Source: JAERML01 sp035687895 (GTDB lineage: Bacteria; Bacteroidota; Ignavibacteria; UBA10030; UBA6906). From it: a stretch of DNA of 29,913 bases. The notes beneath the pieces are model-generated. The model was not told the DNA's origin. It saw only the letters and a program-made list of their open reading frames with translations, and did not search any database. The position numbers were made by a program, and so were the translations under genes. Positions 1-7,500 of the stretch are shown here, one piece after another. Within the stretch, counting starts at the first letter, position 1, and the number at the start of each line of letters is the position of its first letter. The stretch spans positions 1-29,913 of the forward strand of contig DASRUE010000077.1 in the NCBI GenBank assembly GCA_035687895.1, given 5' to 3'.

Positions 1-47
1 ACACGACCGCGGTAGACCGTCTCACGCTTGAGCTGCTTGAGGTCCAT
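1..47 (-). CDS. NUDIX hydrolase, probable ADP-ribose pyrophosphatase (5' end only)
   Basis: Only the first 15 codons lie in the window; the gene runs off the left edge. The peptide reads MDLKQLKRETVYRGR, which resembles the N-terminus of ADP-ribose pyrophosphatase-type NUDIX proteins, where a LKRE-x-VYRGRV segment forms the first beta strand. Its ATG overlaps the TGA of the upstream 59-residue gene by one base (TGATG), so the two are probably translationally coupled and cotranscribed with pyrE. The NUDIX box itself is outside the window, so the family call rests on a short stretch and is tentative. Confidence 0.55.
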   Translation of the reverse strand, partial: MDLKQLKRETVYRGR

Positions 48-226
48 CAGGCACTTGCCTTCGTGTCATCCAGGGTATTTTCCGTTTTGGCAAAGACACG
101 GCGCCCGATCCAGAAGAGGAACCACCGTACCAAACGCGACAGAAAGTAGAAAACGAGAACAATGACCACCGCGATGATGACGTGGTAGATCAATTTATTA
201 CCCATGGTTTCATTCAACCAATTCAT
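47..226 (-). CDS. 59-residue single-pass membrane peptide, resembles the front of an MscS-type channel
   Basis: The start is ATG at 226, preceded by a clear AAGGA ribosome-binding site six bases upstream; the stop is TGA at 47-49. Residues about 13-29 form one hydrophobic helix (IYHVIIAVVIVLVFYFL), followed by a basic, amphipathic stretch (SRLVRWFLFWIGRRVF) and then AKTENTLDDTKASA. An arginine-rich helix leading into a T-x-x-TLDD motif is what is seen just ahead of the pore helix in MscS-family channels, but here the protein stops there. The gene sits 23 bp after pyrE and overlaps the NUDIX start by one base, so it looks like a genuine small gene in an operon. It could be a decayed channel N-terminus or an independent small inner-membrane protein; I cannot assign a function. 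Confidence 0.6.
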   Translation of the reverse strand: MNWLNETMGNKLIYHVIIAVVIVLVFYFLSRLVRWFLFWIGRRVFAKTENTLDDTKASA

Positions 227-249
227 AGTTCCTTCATCTCAAAATACCT

Positions 250-837
250 TCACTTGTTTCCCCTGCTTCCGGGTTTGACAGATAATATCCCTTGTTTGCA
301 GAGGGGACAGGATTCCGGTCGATAGGCAATGACGTCCATCTGAAGAATGGCATACTGGCTCCCACCGTCTTCGACGTCGAACCTCACCTTACCGCCGCTC
401 CTGTCGACCACATACCCAACCCCGGCAAGCACTCCTCCTTGCGCTTTCACGATGCGGATCACTTCGAACACCGATCCACCCGTCGTCACGACATCTTCGC
501 ACACCAGCACGCGTTCCCCCCTCCTGATCTCAAAACCTCTCCGCAACTCCATTACTCCCTCTTTCCGCTCGGTGAACAATGTTCTCGCTCCGAGTTGCCG
601 ACCCACTTCCTGTCCAACTACAATTCCTCCCAACGCTGGAGCAATCACCACGTCTATTCCTGCCTCCTTGAAATGCGCCGCAATGTTCCTACACAGCATC
701 GTTGCGTGAGCTGGAAACTGAAGTACCTTCGCACACTGAAAATATTGGGGGCTATGAAGGCCTGATGTAAGCTGGAAATGTCCCTCCAGCAGGGCTCCAC
801 TTTCTCTAAAGAGAGAAAGCACTTGTTGTTTATCCAT
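250..837 (-). CDS. pyrE: Orotate phosphoribosyltransferase
   Basis: This enzyme transfers the ribose-5-phosphate of PRPP to orotate, giving OMP in pyrimidine synthesis in the cytoplasm. At 195 residues it has the usual length. The PRPP-binding loop is visible at residues 110-122 (VLVCEDVVTTGGS), with the acidic pair E114-D115. The flexible catalytic loop region (FTERKEGVMELRRGF, residues 88-102) and the APALGG segment (67-71) are also present. The C-terminus carries a CPLC pair (177-180), as in a subset of bacterial PyrE proteins. A good promoter (921-949) predicts a leader of about 77 nt. There is no ribosome-binding site before the ATG at 837; instead the leader carries a CACCTCCT segment. 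The 59-residue membrane gene and the NUDIX gene follow closely downstream. Confidence 0.95.
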   Translation of the reverse strand: MDKQQVLSLFRESGALLEGHFQLTSGLHSPQYFQCAKVLQFPAHATMLCRNIAAHFKEAGIDVVIAPALGGIVVGQEVGRQLGARTLFTERKEGVMELRRGFEIRRGERVLVCEDVVTTGGSVFEVIRIVKAQGGVLAGVGYVVDRSGGKVRFDVEDGGSQYAILQMDVIAYRPESCPLCKQGILSVKPGSRGNK

Positions 838-920
838 GTACCGAACTAGGAGGTGTTGAGGCCAGGACGTGGACGGCGGAAGACTTGCACCACCCGCGTC
901 AGTGTTGTTGGTTCGCCCTC

Positions 921-949
921 AATATAAAGAAAGCGGGAAAGAGTATCAA
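921..949 (-). promoter_or_regulatory. Sigma70-type promoter of pyrE
   Basis: On the minus strand TTGATA (944-949), a 17-bp spacer and TATATT (921-926) each match five of six consensus bases. The -35 box overlaps the last codons of the outer-membrane protein gene. Transcription should begin near 914, giving pyrE a leader of about 77 nt. Confidence 0.7.
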
Positions 950-1623
950 AGCGATAAGCGGATGCCCGCGCGGAGGAAACTGGTAAACCCGAGGTTTGGA
1001 TCGTTATGGACGTAGCTCGTTTTTGCTTCCATTTGAAGTGCGAGCCACCGGACCAGGTAAATGTCGACGCCCGCAGTGAGGCCAAAAGTCAAACGCGTCC
1101 TCCCCGGGATGTTGTAGTAAGTGACCAGCACACTGTCCACAGTCTCCTTGTACACAGCCCCGGTCAGCCTGGTCGCGCCAAGCGTGGCCCCGACGAATGG
1201 CGAAACGCGCATGGATGGCAGAAGGGAATACTTCATGGCCAGTGAGAGCATTCCCAAGGTGATGTCCTTCGACCGCACCGGAATGCCCGGGAGCTCCGAT
1301 TGAAACGATTGCTCGTTAAACTTGAGATATGCAAGATCCAACCCCATCCCGAATGCCAGGGCACGATTGACGTTGACCATAAACTTTACGGAAATGCTCG
1401 GGCCCATTTCCCAAAACGACGTGAGGCCGTTTCTGGACTGTGGGATTCCTGCTCCAAATGAAATAATAAGCGATTGCTTTCTATAGGGATGTGCAAGCGC
1501 AGATGGTGAGGCAGGATGTTCATCCTGCGCGAGCGCGAGGGGGATGTACAGGAGCACCAGAAACAATATCGAACGTTGTCTGGTAATGTGTACCACTTTG
1601 GGAGCGTCAAGGAGCGTTATCAT
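946..1623 (-). CDS. Outer-membrane beta-barrel protein
   Basis: A 225-residue protein of unknown specific role. Residues 17-33 form a signal peptide (basic RQR, then ILFLVLLYIPLALA, then QDE) with a likely cleavage after ALA. The mature part alternates hydrophobic and polar residues with glycine-rich turns, for example SLIISFGAGIP, ALAFGMGLDLAYLKF and VSPFVGATLGATRL, and ends in a strand-like LRAGIRLSL. This is the pattern of small beta-barrel proteins common in Bacteroidota. The start at 1623 has an AAGG-containing ribosome-binding site (GGGTAAGGTC). The terminal residue is Leu rather than the usual aromatic, so recognition by the BAM complex may be atypical. The gene precedes pyrE, but pyrE has its own promoter. 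Confidence 0.7.
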   Translation of the reverse strand: MITLLDAPKVVHITRQRSILFLVLLYIPLALAQDEHPASPSALAHPYRKQSLIISFGAGIPQSRNGLTSFWEMGPSISVKFMVNVNRALAFGMGLDLAYLKFNEQSFQSELPGIPVRSKDITLGMLSLAMKYSLLPSMRVSPFVGATLGATRLTGAVYKETVDSVLVTYYNIPGRTRLTFGLTAGVDIYLVRWLALQMEAKTSYVHNDPNLGFTSFLRAGIRLSL

Positions 1624-1715
1624 GACCTTACCCTTTCAGGTAATAGTTACTTGGTCATTTCCTCCCCCCGAAGGACCTGAGAACAGTTACGACACCGCCC
1701 GCCGACGGCCAATTC

Positions 1716-2195
1716 TCACCACCCTCTTGCCTTCCGCAGGGTCGTGATGTGCTCGACATGTTTTTCTCCGTGGCGTGCGTATGTCTTCAGCATGGATTCA
1801 AGTGTCACAGGCCCCACTTCCGGATGTTGAGCTGTGCGGCTCCAGCTTGATTCAGGCTGGCCTTCCAACAAAACTCCCCACCGGGTGTGCAGCCCTTCCA
1901 GAATGACAATGGATTCGTCAATGGGTGTTCCCGCAACATCGGGAAGCATTGCCCATTTGTCCTGGTCGTACGGTTTTAATGTCGGATTCTCTTCAGTCAG
2001 AATGAGCTTCATTCTAATGAACGCGTTCAAATGAGAATCTGCCATATGGTGCACAACCTGCCGAACCGTCCAGCCCCCCTCGCGATACGGAGTGTTGAGC
2101 TGGGACTCATTCAGATCTTTGACCGCCGCCCTGACAGCCAACGGCAGGCTCTTGATCTGATTGATCATTGCGGTCCTCTCCAATGCAGTTAACAT
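1716..2195 (-). CDS. DinB-superfamily metalloprotein of the YfiT/BstA type (putative bacillithiol S-transferase)
   Basis: This 159-residue protein closely follows the YfiT pattern: TPYREGGWTVRQVVHHMADSH (35-55), TEENPTLKPYDQDKW (67-81) and HPEVGP. Three histidines that would bind metal in the four-helix bundle are H50 (or H49), H142 and H146. In Bacillus, BstA transfers bacillithiol to electrophiles, and the family is widespread in bacteria that use bacillithiol or related thiols, including Bacteroidota and Chlorobi. The start at 2195 is supported by AGGAG eight bases upstream, although YfiT proteins usually begin about 10-15 residues earlier. The gene lies downstream of the radical SAM gene on the same strand with a gap of 116 bp. 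The family call is firm; the substrate is inferred. Confidence 0.8.
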   Translation of the reverse strand: MLTALERTAMINQIKSLPLAVRAAVKDLNESQLNTPYREGGWTVRQVVHHMADSHLNAFIRMKLILTEENPTLKPYDQDKWAMLPDVAGTPIDESIVILEGLHTRWGVLLEGQPESSWSRTAQHPEVGPVTLESMLKTYARHGEKHVEHITTLRKARGW

Positions 2196-2311
2196 GCCAG
2201 TCTCCTAAGAAATGGATTGTGTGATAAATGATGGGTTCCTCTACGAGAGACGATAGGGTTGGGTTCAAATCTGCCGCAGAACCAGGAAAAACTTACTTGC
2301 GGATGCCCGCA

Positions 2312-3334
2312 TCAGTCAGAATTGTCCGAGCCGCCTTTGAAAGGGCGCTGGCGGTTTTCGAACTCCGGTTTGTAATATTCGGAGGCTTCGTATTCCTGTG
2401 CCCACCCATTCTCCATCTGAAAAGCGTGGAGATGGCCAAGAACTTTCTCGTATTCACTTTGTCGGATCTTCCGGTTGAGGAGCGGCGTCGAGAGCGCCTT
2501 GTGGGTCGGAAAGTACTGTGCCATCACGCTGAGTGAGGTGGTAGTGCCCAGCTCGGAGTTAACCCAGTTCAATGCCTTCCTGCTTTCAGCGATGTCGTTT
2601 GGCAACACGAGGTGACGAATGATCAACCCGCGCTTCACCAGACCATCCTCCCCCAGCACCAAATCGCTCCCTACCTGCCGGTGCATCTCCTTGATCGCAG
2701 CTTGCGCGTGCCGGGGGTAGTCTTTGATCTTTGAGTATTGATACCCCATTTGAGCATCCATGTACTTCAAGTCAGGCAAATAAATATCAATGATTCCTTC
2801 AACCAATTGAAGCACCTCGACCGAGTCGTACGCGTTGGTATTGTAGATGAGGGGAAGCTTCAGTCCTTGCCCCGCTGCAACCGTCACCGCCTTGATAATC
2901 TGGGGAACAAAGTGGGTGGGTGACACAAAGCCAATCTCGTGACATCCTTTTACCTGCAGTTCGAGCATCATTTCCGCCAGCCGCTCGATGCTCACTTCGT
3001 TCTTCTGCTCTTCCTTATAATTCTGACTAATGAGGTGGTTTTGACAATACACGCAGCGGAGATTGCAGTTGCCAAAGAAAATGTTTCCCACACCGTGGGT
3101 ACCCACCAGTGCGGGCTCTTCACCAAAGTGAGGTGTGTAGGACGAAACGATTGGGAGGTAACCAGAGTAGCAGCGGGAGATCTCGTTCTTCAAACGGTTG
3201 TTGCCACAGTCGTGCGGGCAAATCGTGCATGAGGCAAGCATTGCCTCCAGTGCATCCACCCGGCGATGCAGTTCGCCGGAACGTAGCAATGTGAGATACG
3301 AAGGAACAAACTCCACGACCCGTCTTCCCGTCAA
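2312..3334 (-). CDS. Radical SAM protein, PflX/PflA-like
   Basis: A 340-residue iron-sulfur protein resembling the PflX group related to pyruvate formate-lyase activating enzyme. The radical SAM cluster motif CNLRCVYCQN has C90, C94 and C97. An N-terminal cysteine group (C36, C39, C43, C55 in SCTICPHDCGNNRL) could hold a second cluster, as is typical of PflX. The DLKYMD segment and the conserved YFPTHKA near the C-terminus also fit. There is no ATG start: the TTG at 3334 or the GTG at 3316 is possible. A TATATT box at 3358-3363 would place transcription start near 3351, consistent with either. No formate-lyase or glycyl-radical enzyme is nearby, so its target is unknown. The frame stays open upstream to 3334, so the start is the weakest part of this call. 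Confidence 0.85.
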   Translation of the reverse strand: MTGRRVVEFVPSYLTLLRSGELHRRVDALEAMLASCTICPHDCGNNRLKNEISRCYSGYLPIVSSYTPHFGEEPALVGTHGVGNIFFGNCNLRCVYCQNHLISQNYKEEQKNEVSIERLAEMMLELQVKGCHEIGFVSPTHFVPQIIKAVTVAAGQGLKLPLIYNTNAYDSVEVLQLVEGIIDIYLPDLKYMDAQMGYQYSKIKDYPRHAQAAIKEMHRQVGSDLVLGEDGLVKRGLIIRHLVLPNDIAESRKALNWVNSELGTTTSLSVMAQYFPTHKALSTPLLNRKIRQSEYEKVLGHLHAFQMENGWAQEYEASEYYKPEFENRQRPFKGGSDNSD

Positions 3335-3395
3335 GTATGGTTGCTTGTGTTGGTTGAAATATACGACAATCGCGCCCGAGTTGCATCTCCCGATC

Positions 3396-3424
3396 TTGGT
3401 TTGCTCCAGCGGAATTTGTATACT
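3396..3424 (+). promoter_or_regulatory. Sigma70-type promoter of the SDR oxidoreductase gene
   Basis: TTGGTT (3396-3401), a 17-bp spacer and TATACT (3419-3424). Expected start near 3431, giving a leader of about 38 nt before the ATG at 3469. It lies in the 134-bp divergent gap with the radical SAM gene. Confidence 0.6.
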
Positions 3425-3468
3425 GTTAGTGGTTCACTCGCTCATTCCCTGGTCTATTCCCTTTCATC

Positions 3469-4593
3469 ATGGCTGAACATTTCTTCATAACCGGCGGCAC
3501 CGGGCTTGTCGGTACAAACATGCTTCCCCGCATCCTGAATGCATTTCCAGGGTCCACGATTACCCTTCTCGTCCGGGGAGAGAATGAACAAGAAGCCTCG
3601 CAACGTGTCCGGATGATAGCGCAACAGGTCACTCTCGAGTCCGGTCTTCCAGATGCAGTACGTCGGATCGACGGGATGCTGGGCGATGTATCGCTTGACC
3701 ATTGTGGACTAAACGCCACCCAGATTGCGCGTATCGTTGCCGACACAACTCACATTATTCACGGCGCGGCAACAATCCGGTTTGACCATCCCATCGATGA
3801 AGCGCGGGCCATCAATTGTGGTGGCACGCGCAGGATGCTGTCAATCGCCCACATGTGTGCGGAGAAAGGCAAGCTGGAACGGTTCGTCTATATCGGGACA
3901 TCATCGGTGTCCGGACAGCGTGGCGGAAATATCTACGAGAACGAGCTGGAGATGGGACAGAAGTTCTTCAATACCTACGAACATTCCAAATGCGAGTCCG
4001 AACGGATCGTGCGTGACAACTTCGATCGTCTCCCGGCCGTCATTTTCCGCCCCAGCATCATCATCGGTGATTCACGAACGGGCAAGACCAGCACATTTAA
4101 TGTGATCTACATTCCGCTTCGGCTGATGCAAAAAGGGATGCTTACATACGTTCCCGGTAGACCCGACACAAGGATGGATCTCGTTCCGATCGATTGGGTG
4201 GATGATGCGATGGTGTACATCATGGGAAGGCCGGAAAGTGTCGGAAAGGTCTTCCACATTACAGCGGGACCGACCCGTGCCGCACGCCTTGATGATGTTG
4301 TAATGAGGGCAATCCGCTACTTCGACAAATGCACTCCGCTGAAGCACCTACGAACGATGGAGTTTATTAGTCGCGAGGAATTCGAGCACCGTCGCGCTGA
4401 CATGCGGGGACGCGAGGACGCATTCATGGCCCAACTTGATACGCTTCTTCCCTATGTTAGCGTCGATCGCCTGTTTGACTCCGCCAACACCGATGCATTG
4501 CTTGCCGGGAGCAGCATTGAATTCCCGCCGTTCACCGATTACGCAGAGAGAATCTTTGAATATTGCGTGAGGACAAACTGGGGGAAAAATTGA
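3469..4593 (+). CDS. Extended SDR NAD(P)-dependent oxidoreductase (epimerase / thioester-reductase-like)
   Basis: A 374-residue Rossmann-fold protein. The nucleotide-binding motif TGGTGLVG is at residues 8-15, the active-site serine lies in YIGTSSVSG (141-149), and the catalytic pair is Y170 and K174 (YEHSK). The arrangement, including LVRGENEQEAS after the second strand and the FRPSIIIGDSRTG segment, resembles the NAD_binding_4 group (thioester and fatty-acyl reductase domains) more than sugar epimerases. The C-terminal 90 residues, rich in charge (REEFEHRRADMRGREDAF), are not recognised. The start at 3469 has no evident ribosome-binding site but is the only good one after the promoter at 3396-3424. 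The substrate is unknown. The gene stands alone and converges with peptide deformylase. Confidence 0.75.
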   Translation: MAEHFFITGGTGLVGTNMLPRILNAFPGSTITLLVRGENEQEASQRVRMIAQQVTLESGLPDAVRRIDGMLGDVSLDHCGLNATQIARIVADTTHIIHGAATIRFDHPIDEARAINCGGTRRMLSIAHMCAEKGKLERFVYIGTSSVSGQRGGNIYENELEMGQKFFNTYEHSKCESERIVRDNFDRLPAVIFRPSIIIGDSRTGKTSTFNVIYIPLRLMQKGMLTYVPGRPDTRMDLVPIDWVDDAMVYIMGRPESVGKVFHITAGPTRAARLDDVVMRAIRYFDKCTPLKHLRTMEFISREEFEHRRADMRGREDAFMAQLDTLLPYVSVDRLFDSANTDALLAGSSIEFPPFTDYAERIFEYCVRTNWGKN

Positions 4594-4652
4594 TAACATT
4601 CTATGGAGAGAAGTCGACCGGAGCCGCAACGTCGTCGCCCGACGAGCTGGCA

Positions 4653-5174
4653 CTACAGTAACACTTGCGCGTGAGCTTCCCTCCATTTTTCGTATTCCGA
4701 CTTGTAGATGATGTGCTTCGAATCGATCGCACGATCGACAGCAAGAATTCCTTGAAGGTGGTCGATTTCGTGCTGAAGCAATTCTGAAAGCGGTCCTTCT
4801 GCCTTCAAGAGATGTCGTTTCCCGATATCATTCTGATAACGCACTTCAATCGAAAGAGACCGACGGACTTTCACGAGAAGATCCGGGAAGCTGAAGCAAT
4901 CGTCCCACAGCATCATCTGCTTCCTGCTCCTCTTGACGATCACCGGATTGATCAGGGCCAGGGGTGCACCAACGTTGATGAATATGACGCGCTGCGGGGA
5001 GCCAATCTGCGGCGCTGCAATCCCCCGACCAAAACCATGACGCGCCTTGAAATCCTCGAGCGTGTCCCGCAGGTCGTTGATCAATGCCCGGAGGTCGGGT
5101 GTGTGAAACGACCGCACCGGTATGCACCGGGCGCGTAACGCTGGGTTTCCCAACTGAAGGATCGTTCGGACCAT
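4653..5174 (-). CDS. def: Peptide deformylase
   Basis: Removes the N-formyl group from nascent proteins. The 173-residue product shows motif I GFGRGIAAPQIG (47-58) and motif III QHEIDHLQGIL, with metal ligands H135 and H139 and catalytic E136. Motif II reads DDCFSFP (91-97) instead of the canonical EGCLS, keeping the metal-binding Cys (C93). The frame is open back to 5411, but the promoter at 5223-5251 places transcription start near 5216, so the ATG at 5174 is the right start; an ATG at 5210 would be almost leaderless. The C-terminus ends soon after the motif III helix. The variant motif II suggests a divergent subclass, but all catalytic residues are present. Confidence 0.85.
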   Translation of the reverse strand: MVRTILQLGNPALRARCIPVRSFHTPDLRALINDLRDTLEDFKARHGFGRGIAAPQIGSPQRVIFINVGAPLALINPVIVKRSRKQMMLWDDCFSFPDLLVKVRRSLSIEVRYQNDIGKRHLLKAEGPLSELLQHEIDHLQGILAVDRAIDSKHIIYKSEYEKWREAHAQVLL

Positions 5175-5222
5175 ACTCTTTCGTTCGAGTTCCTGCGACC
5201 AGCATCCCATGGCCGCAAACCA

Positions 5223-5251
5223 AAGATACCATACTTGCGCCCGGAAGACAA
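5223..5251 (-). promoter_or_regulatory. Sigma70-type promoter of def
   Basis: On the minus strand TTGTCT (5246-5251), a 17-bp spacer and TATCTT (5223-5228). It rules out the upstream in-frame extension of def and fixes its start at 5174, with a leader of about 42 nt. Confidence 0.6.
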
Positions 5252-5380
5252 GCGTGAGTGGTGATGGAAAAGACCCAAGATTTGCAAGGGTCCTGTGAGT
5301 GTCGCGGCGCGCAACATCAGCACAATTCTCTCGTCCTAATGTGAAGCTGATTCCCTTCCGCATCATACCAAGGAGGCAGT

Positions 5381-6637
5381 ATGACACGCATCTCGTTTGC
5401 ACCACTGTCATTGACTATAATGATGATGGTCCTTGCGGCGGCGGTTTACCCTCACGAACAGGAAAAAGACAAGAAGCACATCATCTCGACGAAAGAAACG
5501 CGAGCGCTAACGGAAGAGAAATCTGACGTTGTGCTTCTTGACGTCCGCACCGCGGAAGAGTATAACAGCAACACCGGACACTTGAAAAACGCGATCCTGA
5601 TTCCGGTGCAGGAGTTGGAACAACGGGTAGGTGAACTCGAAAAGTATAAGAACCAGACCATCATCGCATACTGCCGCACTGGCCGAAGAAGCGGAACGGC
5701 TACCGAGCTCCTCACAAAAAAGGGGTTCAAGATAATGAATATGGAGGGAGGTATTGTCAAGTGGAATGAAGAGAGCTTCCCCATCGAGACGGAGAGTTTG
5801 CCGGAAAGCAAGACCGGAACGAGCTCCATCGTCTCCACGGAATGGCTTGCGGAACAATTGCCCAAAGGCTCGATCGTTCTCCTGCATGTAGGCGAGAGGG
5901 GAGAGTACGATTCCGAACACATACCTGGCGCACAGTACATCGCAATCTCCGAGATTTCCACTCCGCGCGGCGAAGGCCTGACGCTCGAGCTCCCACCGGT
6001 TGCACGATTGGATTCTGTCTTCGAATCGAAAGGCATTTCCGATGATTACAGTATTGTCGTCTACTGGGGGAATGACTGGCTGTCACCGACAACGCGGGTA
6101 TACCTGACGCTCGACTATCTCGGATTTGGAGAAAGGACATATGTGCTCGACGGGGGCATGCCTGCATGGCGAAAGGAAGGAAGGCCTCTCACGAGGGAGA
6201 TTGGAACGCCACAAAAGGGTTCACTCACTCCCCACCCGCGGGAAGAGATTGTTGTGAATGCGGACTGGGTGAAGTCACGTCTTCATCAACCCAACGTTGC
6301 CATTGTGGATTCTCGGAGTGAGGAATTCTACACCGGGGTAAAACCGGGAATGAACCAGCGCCCCGGCCACATCCCGGGCGCGGCGAGCATACCATTTAGC
6401 ACTGTGGTAGAGGAGAACGGAAAATTCAAAACTGTCGAAGCGCTGAAGGATCTCTTTCTTGCCGCCGGTGTTTCACCGGAGAGACAGGTGGTTACCTACT
6501 GCCATATCGGACAACAAGCCACCTTTGTGTATTTTGTCGCGAAGAACCTCGGGTATGACGTGCATCTCTACGACGGGTCGTTCGAAGACTGGAGCAAGCG
6601 GAGCGAACTCCCTGTTGAGACCTCACTGACGAAGTAA
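5381..6637 (+). CDS. Secreted three-domain rhodanese (sulfurtransferase)
   Basis: A 418-residue protein with a signal peptide at residues 1-22 (hydrophobic LSLTIMMMVLAAAV). Three rhodanese domains follow. Domain 1 (about 33-137) has active-site C98 in YCRTGRRS. Domain 2 (about 150-270) has lost the cysteine, with YWGNDWLSP at the same place (W229). Domain 3 (about 290-415) has C374 in YCHIGQQAT. Domains 2 and 3 look like a classical tandem thiosulfate sulfurtransferase with an inactive first half; domain 1 is an extra single-domain rhodanese placed in front. The mature protein probably handles thiosulfate, sulfide or persulfide in the periplasm, or anchors to the envelope. A strong AAGGAGG ribosome-binding site precedes the ATG. 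It is monocistronic and divergent from def. Confidence 0.85.
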   Translation: MTRISFAPLSLTIMMMVLAAAVYPHEQEKDKKHIISTKETRALTEEKSDVVLLDVRTAEEYNSNTGHLKNAILIPVQELEQRVGELEKYKNQTIIAYCRTGRRSGTATELLTKKGFKIMNMEGGIVKWNEESFPIETESLPESKTGTSSIVSTEWLAEQLPKGSIVLLHVGERGEYDSEHIPGAQYIAISEISTPRGEGLTLELPPVARLDSVFESKGISDDYSIVVYWGNDWLSPTTRVYLTLDYLGFGERTYVLDGGMPAWRKEGRPLTREIGTPQKGSLTPHPREEIVVNADWVKSRLHQPNVAIVDSRSEEFYTGVKPGMNQRPGHIPGAASIPFSTVVEENGKFKTVEALKDLFLAAGVSPERQVVTYCHIGQQATFVYFVAKNLGYDVHLYDGSFEDWSKRSELPVETSLTK

Positions 6638-6661
6638 TCATCCTTACCGTTTATCGAACTC

Positions 6662-7462
6662 TTAGAATCCTTCCGCCCTGTGGATGCGCCCCATCCTCTG
6701 GCCAAGGAATCGTTCTCCCACCTCAGCGAACTTCGCCGGCACGTCGCTCACATAAAACTGAAGGTTCGGTTTCTGCCTGCTCGGGTTGCGGAGACTCTTC
6801 CCGTCGATGATCCGCTCCACTTCCACAGCGGTTGCTTCGCCAGAATCGATAAGTGTAACATTCCCATCGACAGCAGCCGCAATCGCTCGCCGCAGCAAGG
6901 GGTAGTGTGTACATCCAAGAATGAGCGTGTCGATCTTCTCGGCCTTCAACGGAAACAAGTATTCCTTCGCAACAATGTCTGTCACCTTGTGGTCCACCCA
7001 ACCTTCCTCTGCAAGAGGAACAAACAGGGGGCACTCCTGGGCAAACACCTGCACCTCGGCATCCATCTGACGTACCGCGTTAGTGTACGCGTTACTATTA
7101 ACGGTGGCTCGCGTTCCAATAATGCCGATCCGTTTTTTCCTGGTCGCCGCCACGGCAGCGGCCGAGCCTGGGATAATCACACCCATCACCGGTACACGCG
7201 CATGTTTCTGCACAATATCCAGTGCCACAGCAGAGACTGTATTGCACGCAATCACCACCATCTTCACGTCTTTCGAAATCAGGAAGTCCACATCCTGCCC
7301 CGCATATTCCCGAACCACCTGCGGCGACTTGGGTCCGTACGGAACACGAGCAGTATCGCCAAAGTAGACGATGTTCTCGTGCGGCATTCGGGCTGTCAAG
7401 GCGTGTACGACGGTCAGTCCGCCGATGCCGCTGTCAAACACGCCGATGGGTTTCGAATTCAT
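6662..7462 (-). CDS. murI: Glutamate racemase
   Basis: Makes D-glutamate for peptidoglycan. The 266-residue protein has all family landmarks: GVFDSGIGGLTV (7-18) with D10 and S11, YFGDTARVPYG (33-43), the first catalytic cysteine C73 in IACNTVSAV, and the second C184 in LGCTHYPLL. Its length is normal. It starts 38 bp after the end of glnD on the same strand and lacks its own obvious promoter or ribosome-binding site, so it is probably expressed from the glnD promoter. It converges with the rhodanese gene with 24 bp between stops and no terminator hairpin that I can see. Confidence 0.95.
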   Translation of the reverse strand: MNSKPIGVFDSGIGGLTVVHALTARMPHENIVYFGDTARVPYGPKSPQVVREYAGQDVDFLISKDVKMVVIACNTVSAVALDIVQKHARVPVMGVIIPGSAAAVAATRKKRIGIIGTRATVNSNAYTNAVRQMDAEVQVFAQECPLFVPLAEEGWVDHKVTDIVAKEYLFPLKAEKIDTLILGCTHYPLLRRAIAAAVDGNVTLIDSGEATAVEVERIIDGKSLRNPSRQKPNLQFYVSDVPAKFAEVGERFLGQRMGRIHRAEGF

Positions 7463-7500
7463 GAGATAATGTGAGAAGTAAGCTCGGGAGAAGTGGATTA

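Noticed and set aside
2251..2284. A GGGTTCAAATC segment followed by ACCA, resembling the 3' end of a tRNA
   Set aside because: With the loop placed at TTCAAAT the arms do not pair, the ACCA is not at the right distance, and no acceptor, D or anticodon arm is present upstream.
5175..5411. N-terminal extension of peptide deformylase by 79 codons
   Set aside because: The extension runs through a good promoter (5223-5251) and resembles no deformylase sequence.
6680..7474. 264-codon open frame on the plus strand opposite murI
   Set aside because: It is the complement of a conserved gene with all catalytic residues; the translation shows no family motif and no ribosome-binding site.
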